Shown: positions 27,983-36,983, counted from the stretch's first letter. The stretch: DNA of 64,000 nucleotides from Robiginitalea myxolifaciens (GCF_900115205.1 NZ_FOYQ01000001.1:1391240-1455239); one strand, 5' to 3'. The notes: generated by a model from the sequence alone, not told the origin. Translations and numbers: made by a program.

Positions 27983-28618
27983 TCATTTCCGTCCGAAATC
28001 TGCCGGGATTTCTCCCCAGGCTTTGGTCTCCCACTTGACTATTTTGTTGGGGTAGGTATTGGTCTTGAGCCAGGTCTCGGCCCTTGTGATAAGTTCAAAA
28101 AGCGGGGCATTCTGTTCGCTGCGTTCCAGTTTGGTATTGCAGTGTTTTTTACGTACCCAACTCATTGCCGTACGCGAATCGGTATAAATTAGCCGATCGC
28201 TTTTATGTTGCTGGAGGAAGGCCAGGCCGTGGACAATGGCAAGAAATTCACCAATGTTGTTCGTTCCTTCTTCAAATGGCCCCTGATGAAAAAGCCTTTT
28301 TCCCGTTCCGGTTACCACACCCTGATATTCCATTTTGCCAGGATTCCCGCTGGAGGCGGCATCCACAGCAATGGAGTTCATATTGGGCTGGCCGTATTTT
28401 TTTAAGTCTGCAGGGTTGGGTTTTTTTGCCTTCTTGCGCGCAGCAAGGGCAGCTTTGTATCCTTTATCAAGTGCCTCTTGGGCGGCAGCCCGCGTGGGGA
28501 AACCCATGTACTGGGCCCCTTTGATGCCTTTTATTTGTTTTTTGCAGTTTTCCCAACCGGTATAAATGCCAGGCTTGTCGCCGTTCCAGATGGTGTAGTA
28601 TTTATTCTTGACGGCCAT
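27983..28618 (-). CDS. Ribonuclease H with viroplasmin-like N-terminal domain
   Basis: RNase HI-type enzyme that cleaves RNA in RNA/DNA hybrids. About 211 residues. The N-terminus YYTIWNGDKPGIYTGWENCK and the following QYMGFPTRAAAQEAL are the viroplasmin/RNase H hybrid-binding domain. The nuclease part shows the acidic residues in SIAVDAASSG, NNIGEFLAIVHGL and LIYTDSRTAMSW. ATG at 28618 (MAVKNKYYT) is chosen because similarity begins there; it overlaps the purN end by 17 bases. An upstream ATG at 28639 would add seven residues. Confidence 0.88.
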   Translation of the reverse strand: MAVKNKYYTIWNGDKPGIYTGWENCKKQIKGIKGAQYMGFPTRAAAQEALDKGYKAALAARKKAKKPNPADLKKYGQPNMNSIAVDAASSGNPGKMEYQGVVTGTGKRLFHQGPFEEGTNNIGEFLAIVHGLAFLQQHKSDRLIYTDSRTAMSWVRKKHCNTKLERSEQNAPLFELITRAETWLKTNTYPNKIVKWETKAWGEIPADFGRK

Positions 28619-29195
28619 CGCTAAACAATAATTCGGCAATAACTTGCGGATAATAGGTGTATTCCAGCTCGTGCACCTTGGCTGCGATGCGGTCGGGATC
28701 CTCCCCGGCCTTTATGTTCACATGTTCCTGCCGAATGATATTACCCTCATCATAAGCGGCATTAACCCAGTGGATGGTAATGCCCGTAGCCGTGTCTCCA
28801 GCCTCGCTAACTGCCTGGTGAACGTGGGCGCCATACATGCCTTTGCCACCGTATTTAGGGAGTAAGGCAGGATGAATATTGATTATTTGGTTGGGAAATT
28901 CCCTGACGAAACGCTCGGGTATTTTCCAGAGAAAGCCCGCAAGGACAAGGAGGTCGGGGTTCAGACCTTTAAGCAATGCAAGTAGCCCGGATTCTTCCTT
29001 AAAGGCTTCCCGATTAAAGCAGTACAGGGGGATTTTCAGGCGGTGGCACCGCTCAATAACACCCGCATTGGTTTTGTTGCAGAGCACTCCGGCGATTCGA
29101 ACCTGGTTGTTGTCGCGGAAGTAATCCGCAATATTTTCCACATTACTTCCTGATCCTGATGCAAATAGGACAATGTTTTTGATGGGATCGGACAT
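28602..29195 (-). CDS. purN: Phosphoribosylglycinamide formyltransferase
   Basis: Transfers formyl from 10-formyl-tetrahydrofolate to GAR in purine synthesis. 197 residues. The start KNIVLFASGSGSNVENIADYF is the phosphate-binding loop, and IINIHPALLPKYGGKGMYG carries the catalytic Asn and His. VNAAYDEGNII holds the Asp of the active site. It heads a minus-strand run that ends with the PurF-like protein, so two purine-pathway enzymes share one probable operon. Confidence 0.95.
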   Translation of the reverse strand: MSDPIKNIVLFASGSGSNVENIADYFRDNNQVRIAGVLCNKTNAGVIERCHRLKIPLYCFNREAFKEESGLLALLKGLNPDLLVLAGFLWKIPERFVREFPNQIINIHPALLPKYGGKGMYGAHVHQAVSEAGDTATGITIHWVNAAYDEGNIIRQEHVNIKAGEDPDRIAAKVHELEYTYYPQVIAELLFSDGRQE

Positions 29196-29303
29196 GGGCG
29201 GGAAGGCTGTATATTCGGGACTAAAAGTAGTATTCTTGTTGTTTATATGGGTAATTTGGAGTACATTTTAGCGGGATTTTCTGTATTTAATCCAAGAGTT
29301 TCT

Positions 29304-29311
29304 TATTTTTG
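29304..29311 (+). promoter_or_regulatory. Putative -7 element for acpP
   Basis: TATTTTTG matches TAnnTTTG exactly and lies 30 bases before the acpP ATG, in an A/T-rich leader. A TTTTC about 22 bases upstream is a weak -33 candidate. Confidence 0.6.
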
Positions 29312-29341
29312 CCATCAATTTAAATTTTAAAACCAAACAAT

Positions 29342-29575
29342 ATGTCAGACATTGCATCACGAGTAAAGGCTATCATAGTGGACAAGCTCGGTGTAGACGA
29401 GAATGAAGTTGTTGCTGAAGCTAGCTTTACGAACGACCTGGGTGCAGATTCCCTCGACACAGTAGAGTTGATCATGGAATTTGAAAAAGAATTCGACATC
29501 CAGATCCCTGACGATCAAGCAGAAAACATTGCAACTGTAGGACAGGCCATCAGCTACATAGAGGAGGCCAAGTAA
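29342..29575 (+). CDS. acpP: Acyl carrier protein
   Basis: Carries growing acyl chains in fatty acid synthesis on a phosphopantetheine arm. 77 residues, strongly acidic. The attachment site is Ser37 in [16 protein letters not shown]. Four-helix ACP pattern throughout. It is upstream of fabF, the usual order, but a strong terminator stands between them, so most transcripts probably end after acpP, which fits its need in large amounts. Confidence 0.97.
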   Translation: MSDIASRVKAIIVDKLGVDENEVVAEASFTNDLGADSLDTVELIMEFEKEFDIQIPDDQAENIATVGQAISYIEEAK

Positions 29576-29604
29576 CTACATGTTTCGCTCACATACGAAT
29601 TAAC

Positions 29605-29646
29605 AATTATCCATGCGGTGATCAGGCTGCATGGATAATTTTTTTT
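29605..29646 (+). terminator. Intrinsic terminator between acpP and fabF
   Basis: AATTATCCATGC (29605-29616) pairs over 12 perfect bases with 29629-29640, loop of 12, then six T. It leaves 43 bases to the fabF ATG. Partial read-through or a separate fabF promoter is needed to express fabF. Confidence 0.9.
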
Positions 29647-29689
29647 AATTTACGCTTAGGTTAACGCGCCATCTAAACGAAATCTCTTC

Positions 29690-30940
29690 ATGGAGTTAAA
29701 ACGAGTAGTGGTTACCGGACTGGGAGCCCTGACACCTATCGGAAATAATAAGGACGCCTATTGGGAAGGCCTTAAAAATGGCGTCAGCGGATGCGCTCCC
29801 ATTACCTATTTTGACACCGAAAAGTTCAAAACCAAGTTCGCCTGCGAACTCAAGGGCTACGACCCCAATGACTTTTTTGACCGAAAGGAAGCTCGCAAAC
29901 TAGACCGTTTTGCCCAGTATGCTCTGGTTTCTTCAGACGAAGCCATTGCCGATGCTGGCCTGGATCTTGAGCACATAGACAAGTTTCGCGTGGGGGTAAT
30001 CTGGGGAGCCGGGATCGGAGGTTTGGAAACCTTCCAGACCGAAGTCCTGAACTTTGCCTCCGGAGATGGAACTCCCCGCTTTAATCCCTTCTTTATCCCG
30101 AAAATGATCGCCGATATTGCCCCGGGTAATATCTCCATCAAACACGGGTTTATGGGACCGAACTATACCACCGTTTCTGCCTGCGCAAGCTCAGCAAATG
30201 CCCTGATTGATGCGCTGAATTATATCCGATTGGGCCACTGCGATGTAGTGGTTACAGGAGGAAGTGAAGCGGCAGTAACGATAGCGGGAATGGGCGGGTT
30301 TAATGCCATGCATGCGCTTTCCACCCGAAATGAAAGCCCGGAGACAGCCTCCAGGCCTTTCGACGCTACCCGCGACGGTTTTGTACTTGGAGAGGGGGCA
30401 GGAGCCCTGATCCTGGAAGAGTACGAACATGCTAAGGCACGTGGAGCCAAGATATATGCAGAAGTTGCGGGAGGGGGACTCTCCAGCGATGCCTATCATA
30501 TGACCGCTCCCCATCCGGATGGAATCGGAGTGGTTCAAGTAATGAAGAACTGCCTTCGGGATGCCGGGGTAGCTCCCGAAGAAGTAGATGCCATCAATAC
30601 CCATGGTACCTCAACGCCTTTGGGAGATGTTGCCGAATTGAAAGCGATTTCACAGGTTTTCGGCAAACACGCTTCGAACATCAATATCAATTCCACCAAA
30701 TCCATGACCGGTCACTTACTGGGGGCCGCGGGAGCTATTGAAGCCATTGCTTCTATCCTGGCCATGGAACACGGCCTGGTGCCACCGACCATTAATCACT
30801 CGGTAGTAGACGAGAATATTGATCCCACCCTGAACCTGACGCTCAATAAGGCGGAGGCCCGGGAGGTAAATGTAGCCATGAGTAATACCTTTGGTTTCGG
30901 CGGTCACAACGCCTGTGTTTTGTTTAAGAAACTATCCTGA
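29690..30940 (+). CDS. fabF: Beta-ketoacyl-ACP synthase II
   Basis: Condenses acyl-ACP with malonyl-ACP in fatty acid elongation. 416 residues. The nucleophile is Cys165 in TVSACASSANAL. The catalytic histidines are in NTHGTSTPLGD and GHLLGAAGAIEA. The start RVVVTGLGALTPIGNN is typical of FabF. It is followed by rnc 8 bases later. Normal length and motifs, nothing odd. Confidence 0.97.
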   Translation: MELKRVVVTGLGALTPIGNNKDAYWEGLKNGVSGCAPITYFDTEKFKTKFACELKGYDPNDFFDRKEARKLDRFAQYALVSSDEAIADAGLDLEHIDKFRVGVIWGAGIGGLETFQTEVLNFASGDGTPRFNPFFIPKMIADIAPGNISIKHGFMGPNYTTVSACASSANALIDALNYIRLGHCDVVVTGGSEAAVTIAGMGGFNAMHALSTRNESPETASRPFDATRDGFVLGEGAGALILEEYEHAKARGAKIYAEVAGGGLSSDAYHMTAPHPDGIGVVQVMKNCLRDAGVAPEEVDAINTHGTSTPLGDVAELKAISQVFGKHASNININSTKSMTGHLLGAAGAIEAIASILAMEHGLVPPTINHSVVDENIDPTLNLTLNKAEAREVNVAMSNTFGFGGHNACVLFKKLS

Positions 30941-30948
30941 TTCATAGC

Positions 30949-31683
30949 ATGACGTTTCCCGGAAACATCTTTAATTCCCATTCCAAAGCGGATGGGGATT
31001 TTTTTTTGGGAATCAGCAGAATACTCGGATTTAAGCCCCGCAAGCTCGATATATACAAGCGTGCTTTCCTGCACCGATCGGCCAATAAGAAGGACAAGAA
31101 AGGGAATCCGATGAATTATGAACGCCTGGAATTCCTGGGAGACTCCATGCTGGGCACGATAATTTCAAAACACCTCTTTAAAGAGGTACCGGCAGGGGAT
31201 GAAGGGTATTTAACCAAGATGCGTTCCAAGATCGTAAGCCGGAAGCACCTCAATGAACTGGGGAAGGACCTGGGCCTGTTGCAGTATGTGGAAAGCCGGA
31301 TACCCAAAACACATTTTGGGGAAAACATCCACGGCAATGTCTTCGAGGCCCTGGTTGGGGCCATTTACCTGGACCGCGGGTACAGCTACTGCGAGAAGTT
31401 CATCAATAGCCGGGTTATTGAGCCTTACGTGGATATTGAACAACTCGAGGGTCAGGTGATCAGTTATAAAAGCCTGGTCATCGAATGGTGCCAGAAGCAG
31501 AAAAAGGAATTCGATTTTGAGGTTTATGAGGACAGTGGAAACGACCCGATCAAACATTTTGCTGTAAAATTGCGAATCGACGGCAGGATGATGGCAAAGG
31601 CGCGTGCCACTTCCAAAAAGAAAGCCGAAGAGAAGGCTTCCAAGCGGGCTTACTTCGCCCTCCAGGAAAAAATCGACAAATAA
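30949..31683 (+). CDS. rnc: Ribonuclease III
   Basis: Double-strand-specific endoribonuclease for rRNA and mRNA processing. 244 residues. The signature ERLEFLGDSMLGTIIS and the second acidic site FEALVGAIYLDRG lie in the nuclease domain. The C-terminal dsRNA-binding domain ends ARATSKKKAEEKASKRAY. It is co-transcribed with fabF, a common order in this group. Confidence 0.96.
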   Translation: MTFPGNIFNSHSKADGDFFLGISRILGFKPRKLDIYKRAFLHRSANKKDKKGNPMNYERLEFLGDSMLGTIISKHLFKEVPAGDEGYLTKMRSKIVSRKHLNELGKDLGLLQYVESRIPKTHFGENIHGNVFEALVGAIYLDRGYSYCEKFINSRVIEPYVDIEQLEGQVISYKSLVIEWCQKQKKEFDFEVYEDSGNDPIKHFAVKLRIDGRMMAKARATSKKKAEEKASKRAYFALQEKIDK

Positions 31684-31740
31684 TTACAATTTCATAAAGG
31701 CCTGAGTGCCGCCCTTCTAGGTGAAATCAGTCATATCCTG

Positions 31741-31748
31741 TATATTTG
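31741..31748 (+). promoter_or_regulatory. Putative -7 element before the IPExxxVDY gene
   Basis: TATATTTG matches TAnnTTTG exactly, 10 bases before the ATG at 31759, so the leader would be very short. No good -33 element. Confidence 0.5.
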
Positions 31749-31758
31749 AGATTCGTCA

Positions 31759-32229
31759 ATGAGGCAAATGGGCACAACGCATTCGATATGGGAGGACCTG
31801 TTAGAGGAAACTTCCTTTACCTTGTTCGCCTTACATAGTAATCTGGAGGATTACGCCTTGGCCTATCACCTGAACCTCGGGTGCGGTTTACGGCTTTCGA
31901 GGTATAAGGAGGATTTGGAGTTGGCCTCAGATGTGGCCTTTCCGTTCTTTCATTGGGATGATGAGGTCAATCAGCGGGAGTGGACCCTCTTTGCAAATCG
32001 GGCCGATATCCTGGAAACCCAGCAGACCGGAGGGTTATTTTCAGAAGCTGGTGCAGCGAGGCGCCACTACCTGATCCCGGAGCGTAAGAATGTGGATTAC
32101 TTCCTGAAGATCGAGGGCGATGTTTCTGAGAGCCAGGTACACGAAAGCCTCCGATCCCTGCCCCAATTGACGACTGCCTATGCCCTTGAGCCCGACGGGC
32201 TTAAGTCCAAACTAAATCTAATTCTATAG
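31759..32229 (+). CDS. IPExxxVDY family protein
   Basis: Small protein of 156 residues that carries the family hallmark IPERKNVDY near residue 114. It has no signal peptide or membrane helix and is rich in aromatic and acidic residues. The family is known from Flavobacteriia and its function is not established. It ends 6 bases before pyk and is almost certainly co-transcribed, as often seen for this family. An alternative ATG lies three codons downstream (MGTTHS). Confidence 0.88.
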   Translation: MRQMGTTHSIWEDLLEETSFTLFALHSNLEDYALAYHLNLGCGLRLSRYKEDLELASDVAFPFFHWDDEVNQREWTLFANRADILETQQTGGLFSEAGAARRHYLIPERKNVDYFLKIEGDVSESQVHESLRSLPQLTTAYALEPDGLKSKLNLIL

Positions 32230-32235
32230 CAGCAC

Positions 32236-33678
32236 ATGCCAAACCAGAAAAAGACCAAGATCGTTGCCACCTTAGGGCCAGCGACCAGTGATAAAGAGAC
32301 GCTAAAAGCCATGATCCTGGCCGGTGTTGACGTATTCCGGATCAATTTTTCCCATGCCAATTACGACGATGTCCGGGAGCGAGTCGAAATGATTCGCGCC
32401 CTGAGCGAAGAACTCGGGTTGTATACGGCAATTCTGGCCGACCTTCAGGGGCCAAAACTCCGGGTAGGGGTAATGTCCGGGGAGGTGGTTGTTTCGCCGG
32501 GAGATACCATAACGTTCCGTACCGGGAAGCCTTTTGAAGGAAATGCCGAAGAGGTCTACATGAATTACGAAAGTTTCCCCCAGGATGTAAAACCCGGAGA
32601 ACGCGTATTACTGGACGATGGGAAGCTCATTTTTGAGATTGAATCCACCGACAAAAAGGAAAAGGTAGTTGCTAAAGTAGTTCAGGGAGGCCCGTTGAAA
32701 TCCAAGAAAGGGGTTAACCTGCCCAACACCAATATCTCCTTGCCGGCGCTGACCGAAAAAGATGTCAAGGATGCCATTTTTGCCTGTTCCCTTAAGGTAG
32801 ACTGGATGGCGTTGTCATTCGTAAGGCATAGCGAGGACCTGATGGACCTGCAAAAACTCATCGAGGAGCATGCGGAACACAAGATTCCGATTATTGCCAA
32901 AATAGAGAAGCCCGAAGCGGTTGAAAACATCGACAAAATCGTAGCCTATTGCGACGGACTTATGGTTGCCCGGGGCGACCTCGGAGTCGAGGTTCCTGCC
33001 CAGGAAGTGCCCTTGATACAGAAGCGCCTGGTTATCCGGGCCAAGAAAGCGCGGATTCCGGTCATCATCGCAACCCAAATGATGGAAACGATGATTACCT
33101 CCCTGACCCCGACACGCGCCGAGGTCAATGATGTGGCTAACTCCGTAATGGATGGGGCCGATGCCGTGATGCTTTCCGGAGAAACCTCTGTGGGGAACTA
33201 CCCGGTGCAGGTTATTGAAAAAATGACCAGTATTCTTAAAAGCGTAGAGGGATCCGAGCTCATTAAGGTGCCTCATGATCCACCGCAGATCCGAACCGTC
33301 CGCTACATAACCAAATCGGTTTGTTATCACGCAGCCTTAATGGCCAATGAAATTGGGGCCAAAGCCATTTCGACCCTGACTAATAGCGGGTACACCGCTT
33401 TCCAGATTTCTGCCTGGCGCCCAAGCGCACACATCCTGGTATTTACTTCGAACAAGGCTATCCTTTCCCAGCTCAACCTCTTGTGGGGGGTAAAGGCATT
33501 TTATTACGACCGCTTTGTCTCTACGGATGAAACCATCGAAGATGTGAATGCCATTGCCTGTAAAAAAGGATTTCTCGATGTAGGAGACATGCTTATTAGC
33601 CTGGCGGCAATGCCCATCAAGGATAAGGGGATGGTCAATACCCTGAGGGTTACCGAAATCGAATCCTGCCCGGTCTGA
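32236..33678 (+). CDS. pyk: Pyruvate kinase
   Basis: Last step of glycolysis: PEP and ADP to pyruvate and ATP. 480 residues. KTKIVATLGPATSD opens the barrel. GVDVFRINFSHA, KIPIIAKIEKPEAVENIDKI (catalytic Lys) and MVARGDLGVEVPA follow, and the signature after them is PVIIATQMMETMI. The C-terminal domain (about 360-480) is complete. It follows the IPExxxVDY gene and is convergent with dinB. Confidence 0.97.
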   Translation: MPNQKKTKIVATLGPATSDKETLKAMILAGVDVFRINFSHANYDDVRERVEMIRALSEELGLYTAILADLQGPKLRVGVMSGEVVVSPGDTITFRTGKPFEGNAEEVYMNYESFPQDVKPGERVLLDDGKLIFEIESTDKKEKVVAKVVQGGPLKSKKGVNLPNTNISLPALTEKDVKDAIFACSLKVDWMALSFVRHSEDLMDLQKLIEEHAEHKIPIIAKIEKPEAVENIDKIVAYCDGLMVARGDLGVEVPAQEVPLIQKRLVIRAKKARIPVIIATQMMETMITSLTPTRAEVNDVANSVMDGADAVMLSGETSVGNYPVQVIEKMTSILKSVEGSELIKVPHDPPQIRTVRYITKSVCYHAALMANEIGAKAISTLTNSGYTAFQISAWRPSAHILVFTSNKAILSQLNLLWGVKAFYYDRFVSTDETIEDVNAIACKKGFLDVGDMLISLAAMPIKDKGMVNTLRVTEIESCPV

Positions 33679-33707
33679 TAAAGGCAGTATTCCGCAACGA
33701 CTTAAGG

Positions 33708-34802
33708 TTAAAAGTCGAAGCGCAGTTGCACGGAGACATCTTCCGCTGCAGGGGCAGACGAGTCTTGCTCCGTATTGAGATTGGAGAGTGAGATTCCCAG
33801 CAGCCGAACCGATTCCCGGAGGGGTTGTTGGTATAGCAGTTCCCGTGCAATGGCCAGAATCTCTGCTTTTTTCGACACAAAATGCCCCCCGGTGTGCGAG
33901 CGGGTCTGCAATTGAAAATCCGAGTATTTGATCTTGAGCGTAATCGTCTTTCCGGCCCGGTCCTTCGATCCCAGGCGTTTTTCCAGCTCCTCCGCAATAC
34001 CCTCGAGTTTTTCCAACATAAAAATTTCGCTGCTCAGATTCTCCCGGAAGGTGCGTTCCGCCCCAATAGACTTGGGAATACGGCTGGGTTGAACCGGGCT
34101 GTTGTGGATTCCCCGCACCACCTTATAGTAGTGTGCCCCGCTATTCCCGAAATGGGTAGTTAGAAAGTCCTCGTCCTTACTGTGGAGATCGGCCCCGGTA
34201 AAGATGCCCAGGCGGTACATTTTCTCAGCGGTAACCTTGCCAACACCGAAAAATTTCCGGACTTCCAGTTGCATTAGGAAATCATGGACTTCTTCAGGAG
34301 GAATTGTCTTTTGCCCGTTGGGTTTGTTTACATCACTGGCAATCTTAGCCAGGAACTTATTTACAGAGATTCCCGCCGACGCGGTAAGCCCGGTGGTTTT
34401 CAGGATCCGTTGCCGGATTTCCCGGGCGAGCAGGGTAGCCGAGGGCATCCCGGTTTTATTCTGGCTAACATCGAGATAGGCTTCATCGAGGGAGAGGGGT
34501 TCTACCAGGTCGGTATATTCAAAGAAGATCTCCCGGATGCTATGAGAAATCTCGCGGTACCGGTTGAATCGGGGACTTACAAAGATGAGCTCAGGACACT
34601 TCTTACGAGCCAGTTGACCGCTCATAGCGGAATGGACCCCGAATTTGCGCGCTTCATAACTCGCAGCAGCGACCACCCCACGGGCGCCCCCACCGCCCAC
34701 GGCCAGTGGTTTCCCTTTCAGTTCGGGATTATCCAATTGTTCTACGGAGGCGTAGAAGGCGTCCATATCTACATGGATTATCTTGCGACTTTCCTCAGCC
34801 AT
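33708..34802 (-). CDS. dinB: DNA polymerase IV
   Basis: Y-family translesion polymerase. About 364 residues. IIHVDMDAFYASVEQLDNP holds the first catalytic Asp pair and PLSLDEAYLDVS the second. FLAKIASDVNKPNG and KFFGVGKVTAEKM (helix-hairpin-helix) follow, with a little-finger domain to the end. ATG at 34802 is used, as the TTG two codons earlier overlaps the promoter. No C-terminal clamp-binding motif of the usual QxxLF form is obvious. A consensus -7 element leaves only 3 bases before the ATG. Confidence 0.95.
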   Translation of the reverse strand: MAEESRKIIHVDMDAFYASVEQLDNPELKGKPLAVGGGGARGVVAAASYEARKFGVHSAMSGQLARKKCPELIFVSPRFNRYREISHSIREIFFEYTDLVEPLSLDEAYLDVSQNKTGMPSATLLAREIRQRILKTTGLTASAGISVNKFLAKIASDVNKPNGQKTIPPEEVHDFLMQLEVRKFFGVGKVTAEKMYRLGIFTGADLHSKDEDFLTTHFGNSGAHYYKVVRGIHNSPVQPSRIPKSIGAERTFRENLSSEIFMLEKLEGIAEELEKRLGSKDRAGKTITLKIKYSDFQLQTRSHTGGHFVSKKAEILAIARELLYQQPLRESVRLLGISLSNLNTEQDSSAPAAEDVSVQLRFDF

Positions 34803-34805
34803 ACC

Positions 34806-34813
34806 CAAAATTA
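34806..34813 (-). promoter_or_regulatory. Putative -7 element for dinB
   Basis: TAATTTTG on the minus strand matches TAnnTTTG exactly, 3 bases before the dinB ATG at 34802. The transcript would start at or after the A of the start codon, so either it is leaderless or the real start of transcription is elsewhere. Confidence 0.5.
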
Positions 34814-34853
34814 CGGTATATTGAACTCAAGACCAGTTTATTTAATTCCATCG

Positions 34854-35330
34854 ATGCATCTGGAAATTGAACGTAAATTTTTGGTCCGGGGGGAAGCCTT
34901 CAAATCTATGGCCTCCCACACCCTGGAAATGGTACAGGCCTTCCTGAGTACTGACCCGGAGCGAACGGTTCGCGTTCGGAAGATAGACGATCGGGGTTGG
35001 CTGACTATCAAAGGAATTACTGAGGCAGGCGGAACAACACGGCGGGAGTGGGAGTTTCCCATTTCGGGAGAAGAGGCCGAGACCTTGCTGGAAATTTGCC
35101 TGCCAGGGGCTATCCACAAAACCCGCTATCGGGTACCTTTTGAGGGGTTGGACTTCGAGGTCGATGAATTCCACGATCAGAATGAGGGCCTGGTCCTGGC
35201 GGAAGTGGAGCTTTCCAGTGAAGCCCAGGAGGTAGCCTTACCGGATTGGATCGATGAGGAAGTTACCGGCGATCCGGCCTATTACAATTCGCAATTAAGC
35301 ATAAAACCGTATACCACATGGAACAAATAA
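34854..35330 (+). CDS. CYTH domain protein
   Basis: Member of the CYTH (triphosphate tunnel metalloenzyme) superfamily, which includes inorganic triphosphatases, thiamine triphosphatases and class IV adenylate cyclases. 158 residues. The N-terminal hallmark ExExK is seen as LEIERKFLV, then TVRVRKIDDRGWLTIKG and RREWEFPI. Later strands show KTRYRVPFEGLDFEVDEF and VLAEVELSS. ATG at 34854 puts the motif at residue 3, as in the family. It overlaps the next gene by 13 bases. The substrate is uncertain; polyphosphate or tripolyphosphate is a usual guess. Confidence 0.9.
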   Translation: MHLEIERKFLVRGEAFKSMASHTLEMVQAFLSTDPERTVRVRKIDDRGWLTIKGITEAGGTTRREWEFPISGEEAETLLEICLPGAIHKTRYRVPFEGLDFEVDEFHDQNEGLVLAEVELSSEAQEVALPDWIDEEVTGDPAYYNSQLSIKPYTTWNK

Positions 35331-35863
35331 AAGTACTGATCGGAGCTGTTGCAATCCTGCTCCTGCTGGGCAGTTGCGGGCAGCAGGCCACAGAAACCAA
35401 TGCTGATCCTCAATCTGAAGCTGAAGTTGTGGATCAACAGCTGGGCAAGCAGGATGGCGTCAGCACCACGGGGGAATCTTATGCCGCCCTTAGCGCACGG
35501 TTAAAGTCGGAAGGCTTTGAAATCTTTGATTATATCGATGAAGCCAGCGGGGATACCGTCTTGATGCAACAGTATTATATCGCTTTTTTAAAACGCGGGC
35601 CGTCCCGCTCCCAAACCGATGCGGAAGCAGATAGCCTCCAGATCCTCCATATGGATCACCTTTCGAAAATGTATGAGCTCGGCTACGCCGACATTTCAGG
35701 GCCCTTCGGGGATGATGGCGATATCCGGGGAATAACGATTTACAATGTACCTACCCTGGCCATGGCGGATAGTCTTGCCAATGCCGACCCTATGGTTAAG
35801 GCCGGGCGTTTGGTAATTGAAGTACACCCCTGGTGGGCTGCTAAAGGCTTTCCCTTGCGCTGA
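35318..35863 (+). CDS. YciI-like lipoprotein
   Basis: Lipoprotein with signal peptide and lipobox LLGSC (lipid-modified Cys20), so it is expected on the periplasmic side of a membrane. Residues about 90-178 resemble the YciI/YCII fold: YIAFLKRGPSRSQ, HMDHLSKMYELGYADISGP, and DPMVKAGRLVIEVHPWW. Cytosolic YciI proteins are common; an exported form is less usual. The gap between lipid anchor and domain is acidic. It overlaps the CYTH gene by 13 bases. Function unknown. Confidence 0.8.
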   Translation: MEQIKVLIGAVAILLLLGSCGQQATETNADPQSEAEVVDQQLGKQDGVSTTGESYAALSARLKSEGFEIFDYIDEASGDTVLMQQYYIAFLKRGPSRSQTDAEADSLQILHMDHLSKMYELGYADISGPFGDDGDIRGITIYNVPTLAMADSLANADPMVKAGRLVIEVHPWWAAKGFPLR

Positions 35864-35865
35864 GT

Positions 35866-36885
35866 CTAGGGCGCGCTCTTGAATTGCTTGAGGAAACGCA
35901 TATCGTTTTCACTCAGCAGACGAATATCCGGAATTTGATAAAGTAGGAGGGCAATACGATCTATCCCCATCCCAAAGGCATAGCCGGAGTAGGTTTTGGA
36001 ATCGATCCCGCAATTGTCCAGGACATTGGGATCGACCATCCCACAGCCCATGATTTCGAGCCATCCGGTTCCCTTGGTCATCTTATAATCCGTTTCAGTT
36101 TCCAGACCCCAGTAAACATCGACTTCTGCACTGGGTTCGGTAAAGGGAAAGTAGGAAGGCCGAAGGCGAATACGGGACTTGCCAAACAACGCCTGGGTAA
36201 AATACTGCAGGGTCTGTTTTAAATCTGCGAAGGAAACCCCCTTATCGATGTAAAGGCCCTCCACCTGATGGAAAAAACAATGGGAACGCGCCGATATGGC
36301 CTCATTTCGGTACACGCGTCCGGGAGAAATGGTCCGGATGGGCGGTTTGTGGTTTTCCATGTAGCGGACCTGTACAGAAGAGGTATGGGTACGCAGCAGG
36401 ATATCCGGGTCGGTTTGCAGGAAGAACGTATCCTGCATGTCCCGGGCCGGATGGTATTCCGGAAGGTTCAGTGCCGTAAAATTATGCCAGTCGTCTTCGA
36501 TTTCAGGTCCTTCGGAAACGGTAAAACCAATTCGGGAAAAGATATCGATGATTCGGGAGCGAACAATGGATATTGGATGGGCAGATCCCAGAGGTAGCGG
36601 CTCACCGGGGCGCGTTAAATCCCCGTATTGGGTTTGCCTGGCCTTAGACGAACCAGCAGTAGCCTTCAGAGCGGCTACTTTCTCGGTTGCTGCCTGTTTC
36701 AGTGCGTTTACCGTTTGCCCGAATTCCTTTTTTTCGGCAGGGGGTACATTCTTTAACTCCGCAAAGAATGTGGTCAGGACACCCTTTTTACCCAAATACT
36801 TGATGCGGAACTCCTCAATTTCGGCTTCCGTTTTGGCGGTAAAGGCTTCTACCTCTTTTATGTGTTGCTGTAATTGCTCAATCAT
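35866..36885 (-). CDS. pheS: Phenylalanyl-tRNA synthetase, alpha subunit
   Basis: Catalytic subunit that charges tRNA-Phe with phenylalanine, as an alpha2-beta2 enzyme with PheT. 339 residues. An N-terminal coiled-coil arm (about 1-85) is followed by the class II core: LGSAHPISIVRSRIIDIFSRI, RTHTSSVQVRYM (motif 2 region), RPSYFPFTEPSAEVDV and FGMGIDRIALL (motif 3). pheT is not in the window. It is convergent with the lipoprotein gene, with 2 bases between stops. Confidence 0.96.
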   Translation of the reverse strand: MIEQLQQHIKEVEAFTAKTEAEIEEFRIKYLGKKGVLTTFFAELKNVPPAEKKEFGQTVNALKQAATEKVAALKATAGSSKARQTQYGDLTRPGEPLPLGSAHPISIVRSRIIDIFSRIGFTVSEGPEIEDDWHNFTALNLPEYHPARDMQDTFFLQTDPDILLRTHTSSVQVRYMENHKPPIRTISPGRVYRNEAISARSHCFFHQVEGLYIDKGVSFADLKQTLQYFTQALFGKSRIRLRPSYFPFTEPSAEVDVYWGLETETDYKMTKGTGWLEIMGCGMVDPNVLDNCGIDSKTYSGYAFGMGIDRIALLLYQIPDIRLLSENDMRFLKQFKSAP

Positions 36886-36922
36886 AGCTTCCCAGGCATC
36901 TGGCCTCTTTTCAAGGCAGCGA

Positions 36923-36950
36923 CAAAGGTAAACATTTCTTTAAACCGCAA
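36923..36950 (-). promoter_or_regulatory. Putative pheS promoter (TTG-N17-TACCTTTG)
   Basis: TACCTTTG (36930-36923) is an exact -7 match with TTG (36950-36948) 17 bases upstream. The leader to the pheS ATG is about 37 bases. Confidence 0.6.
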
Positions 36951-36983
36951 CAGCGAAAGTGCAGCTTGTCCGCAGGGTACGGA

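Noticed and set aside
34284-34853. Longer N-terminus for the CYTH protein
   Set aside because: This part is antisense to dinB and the CYTH motif must be near the N-terminus. ATG at 34854 fits.
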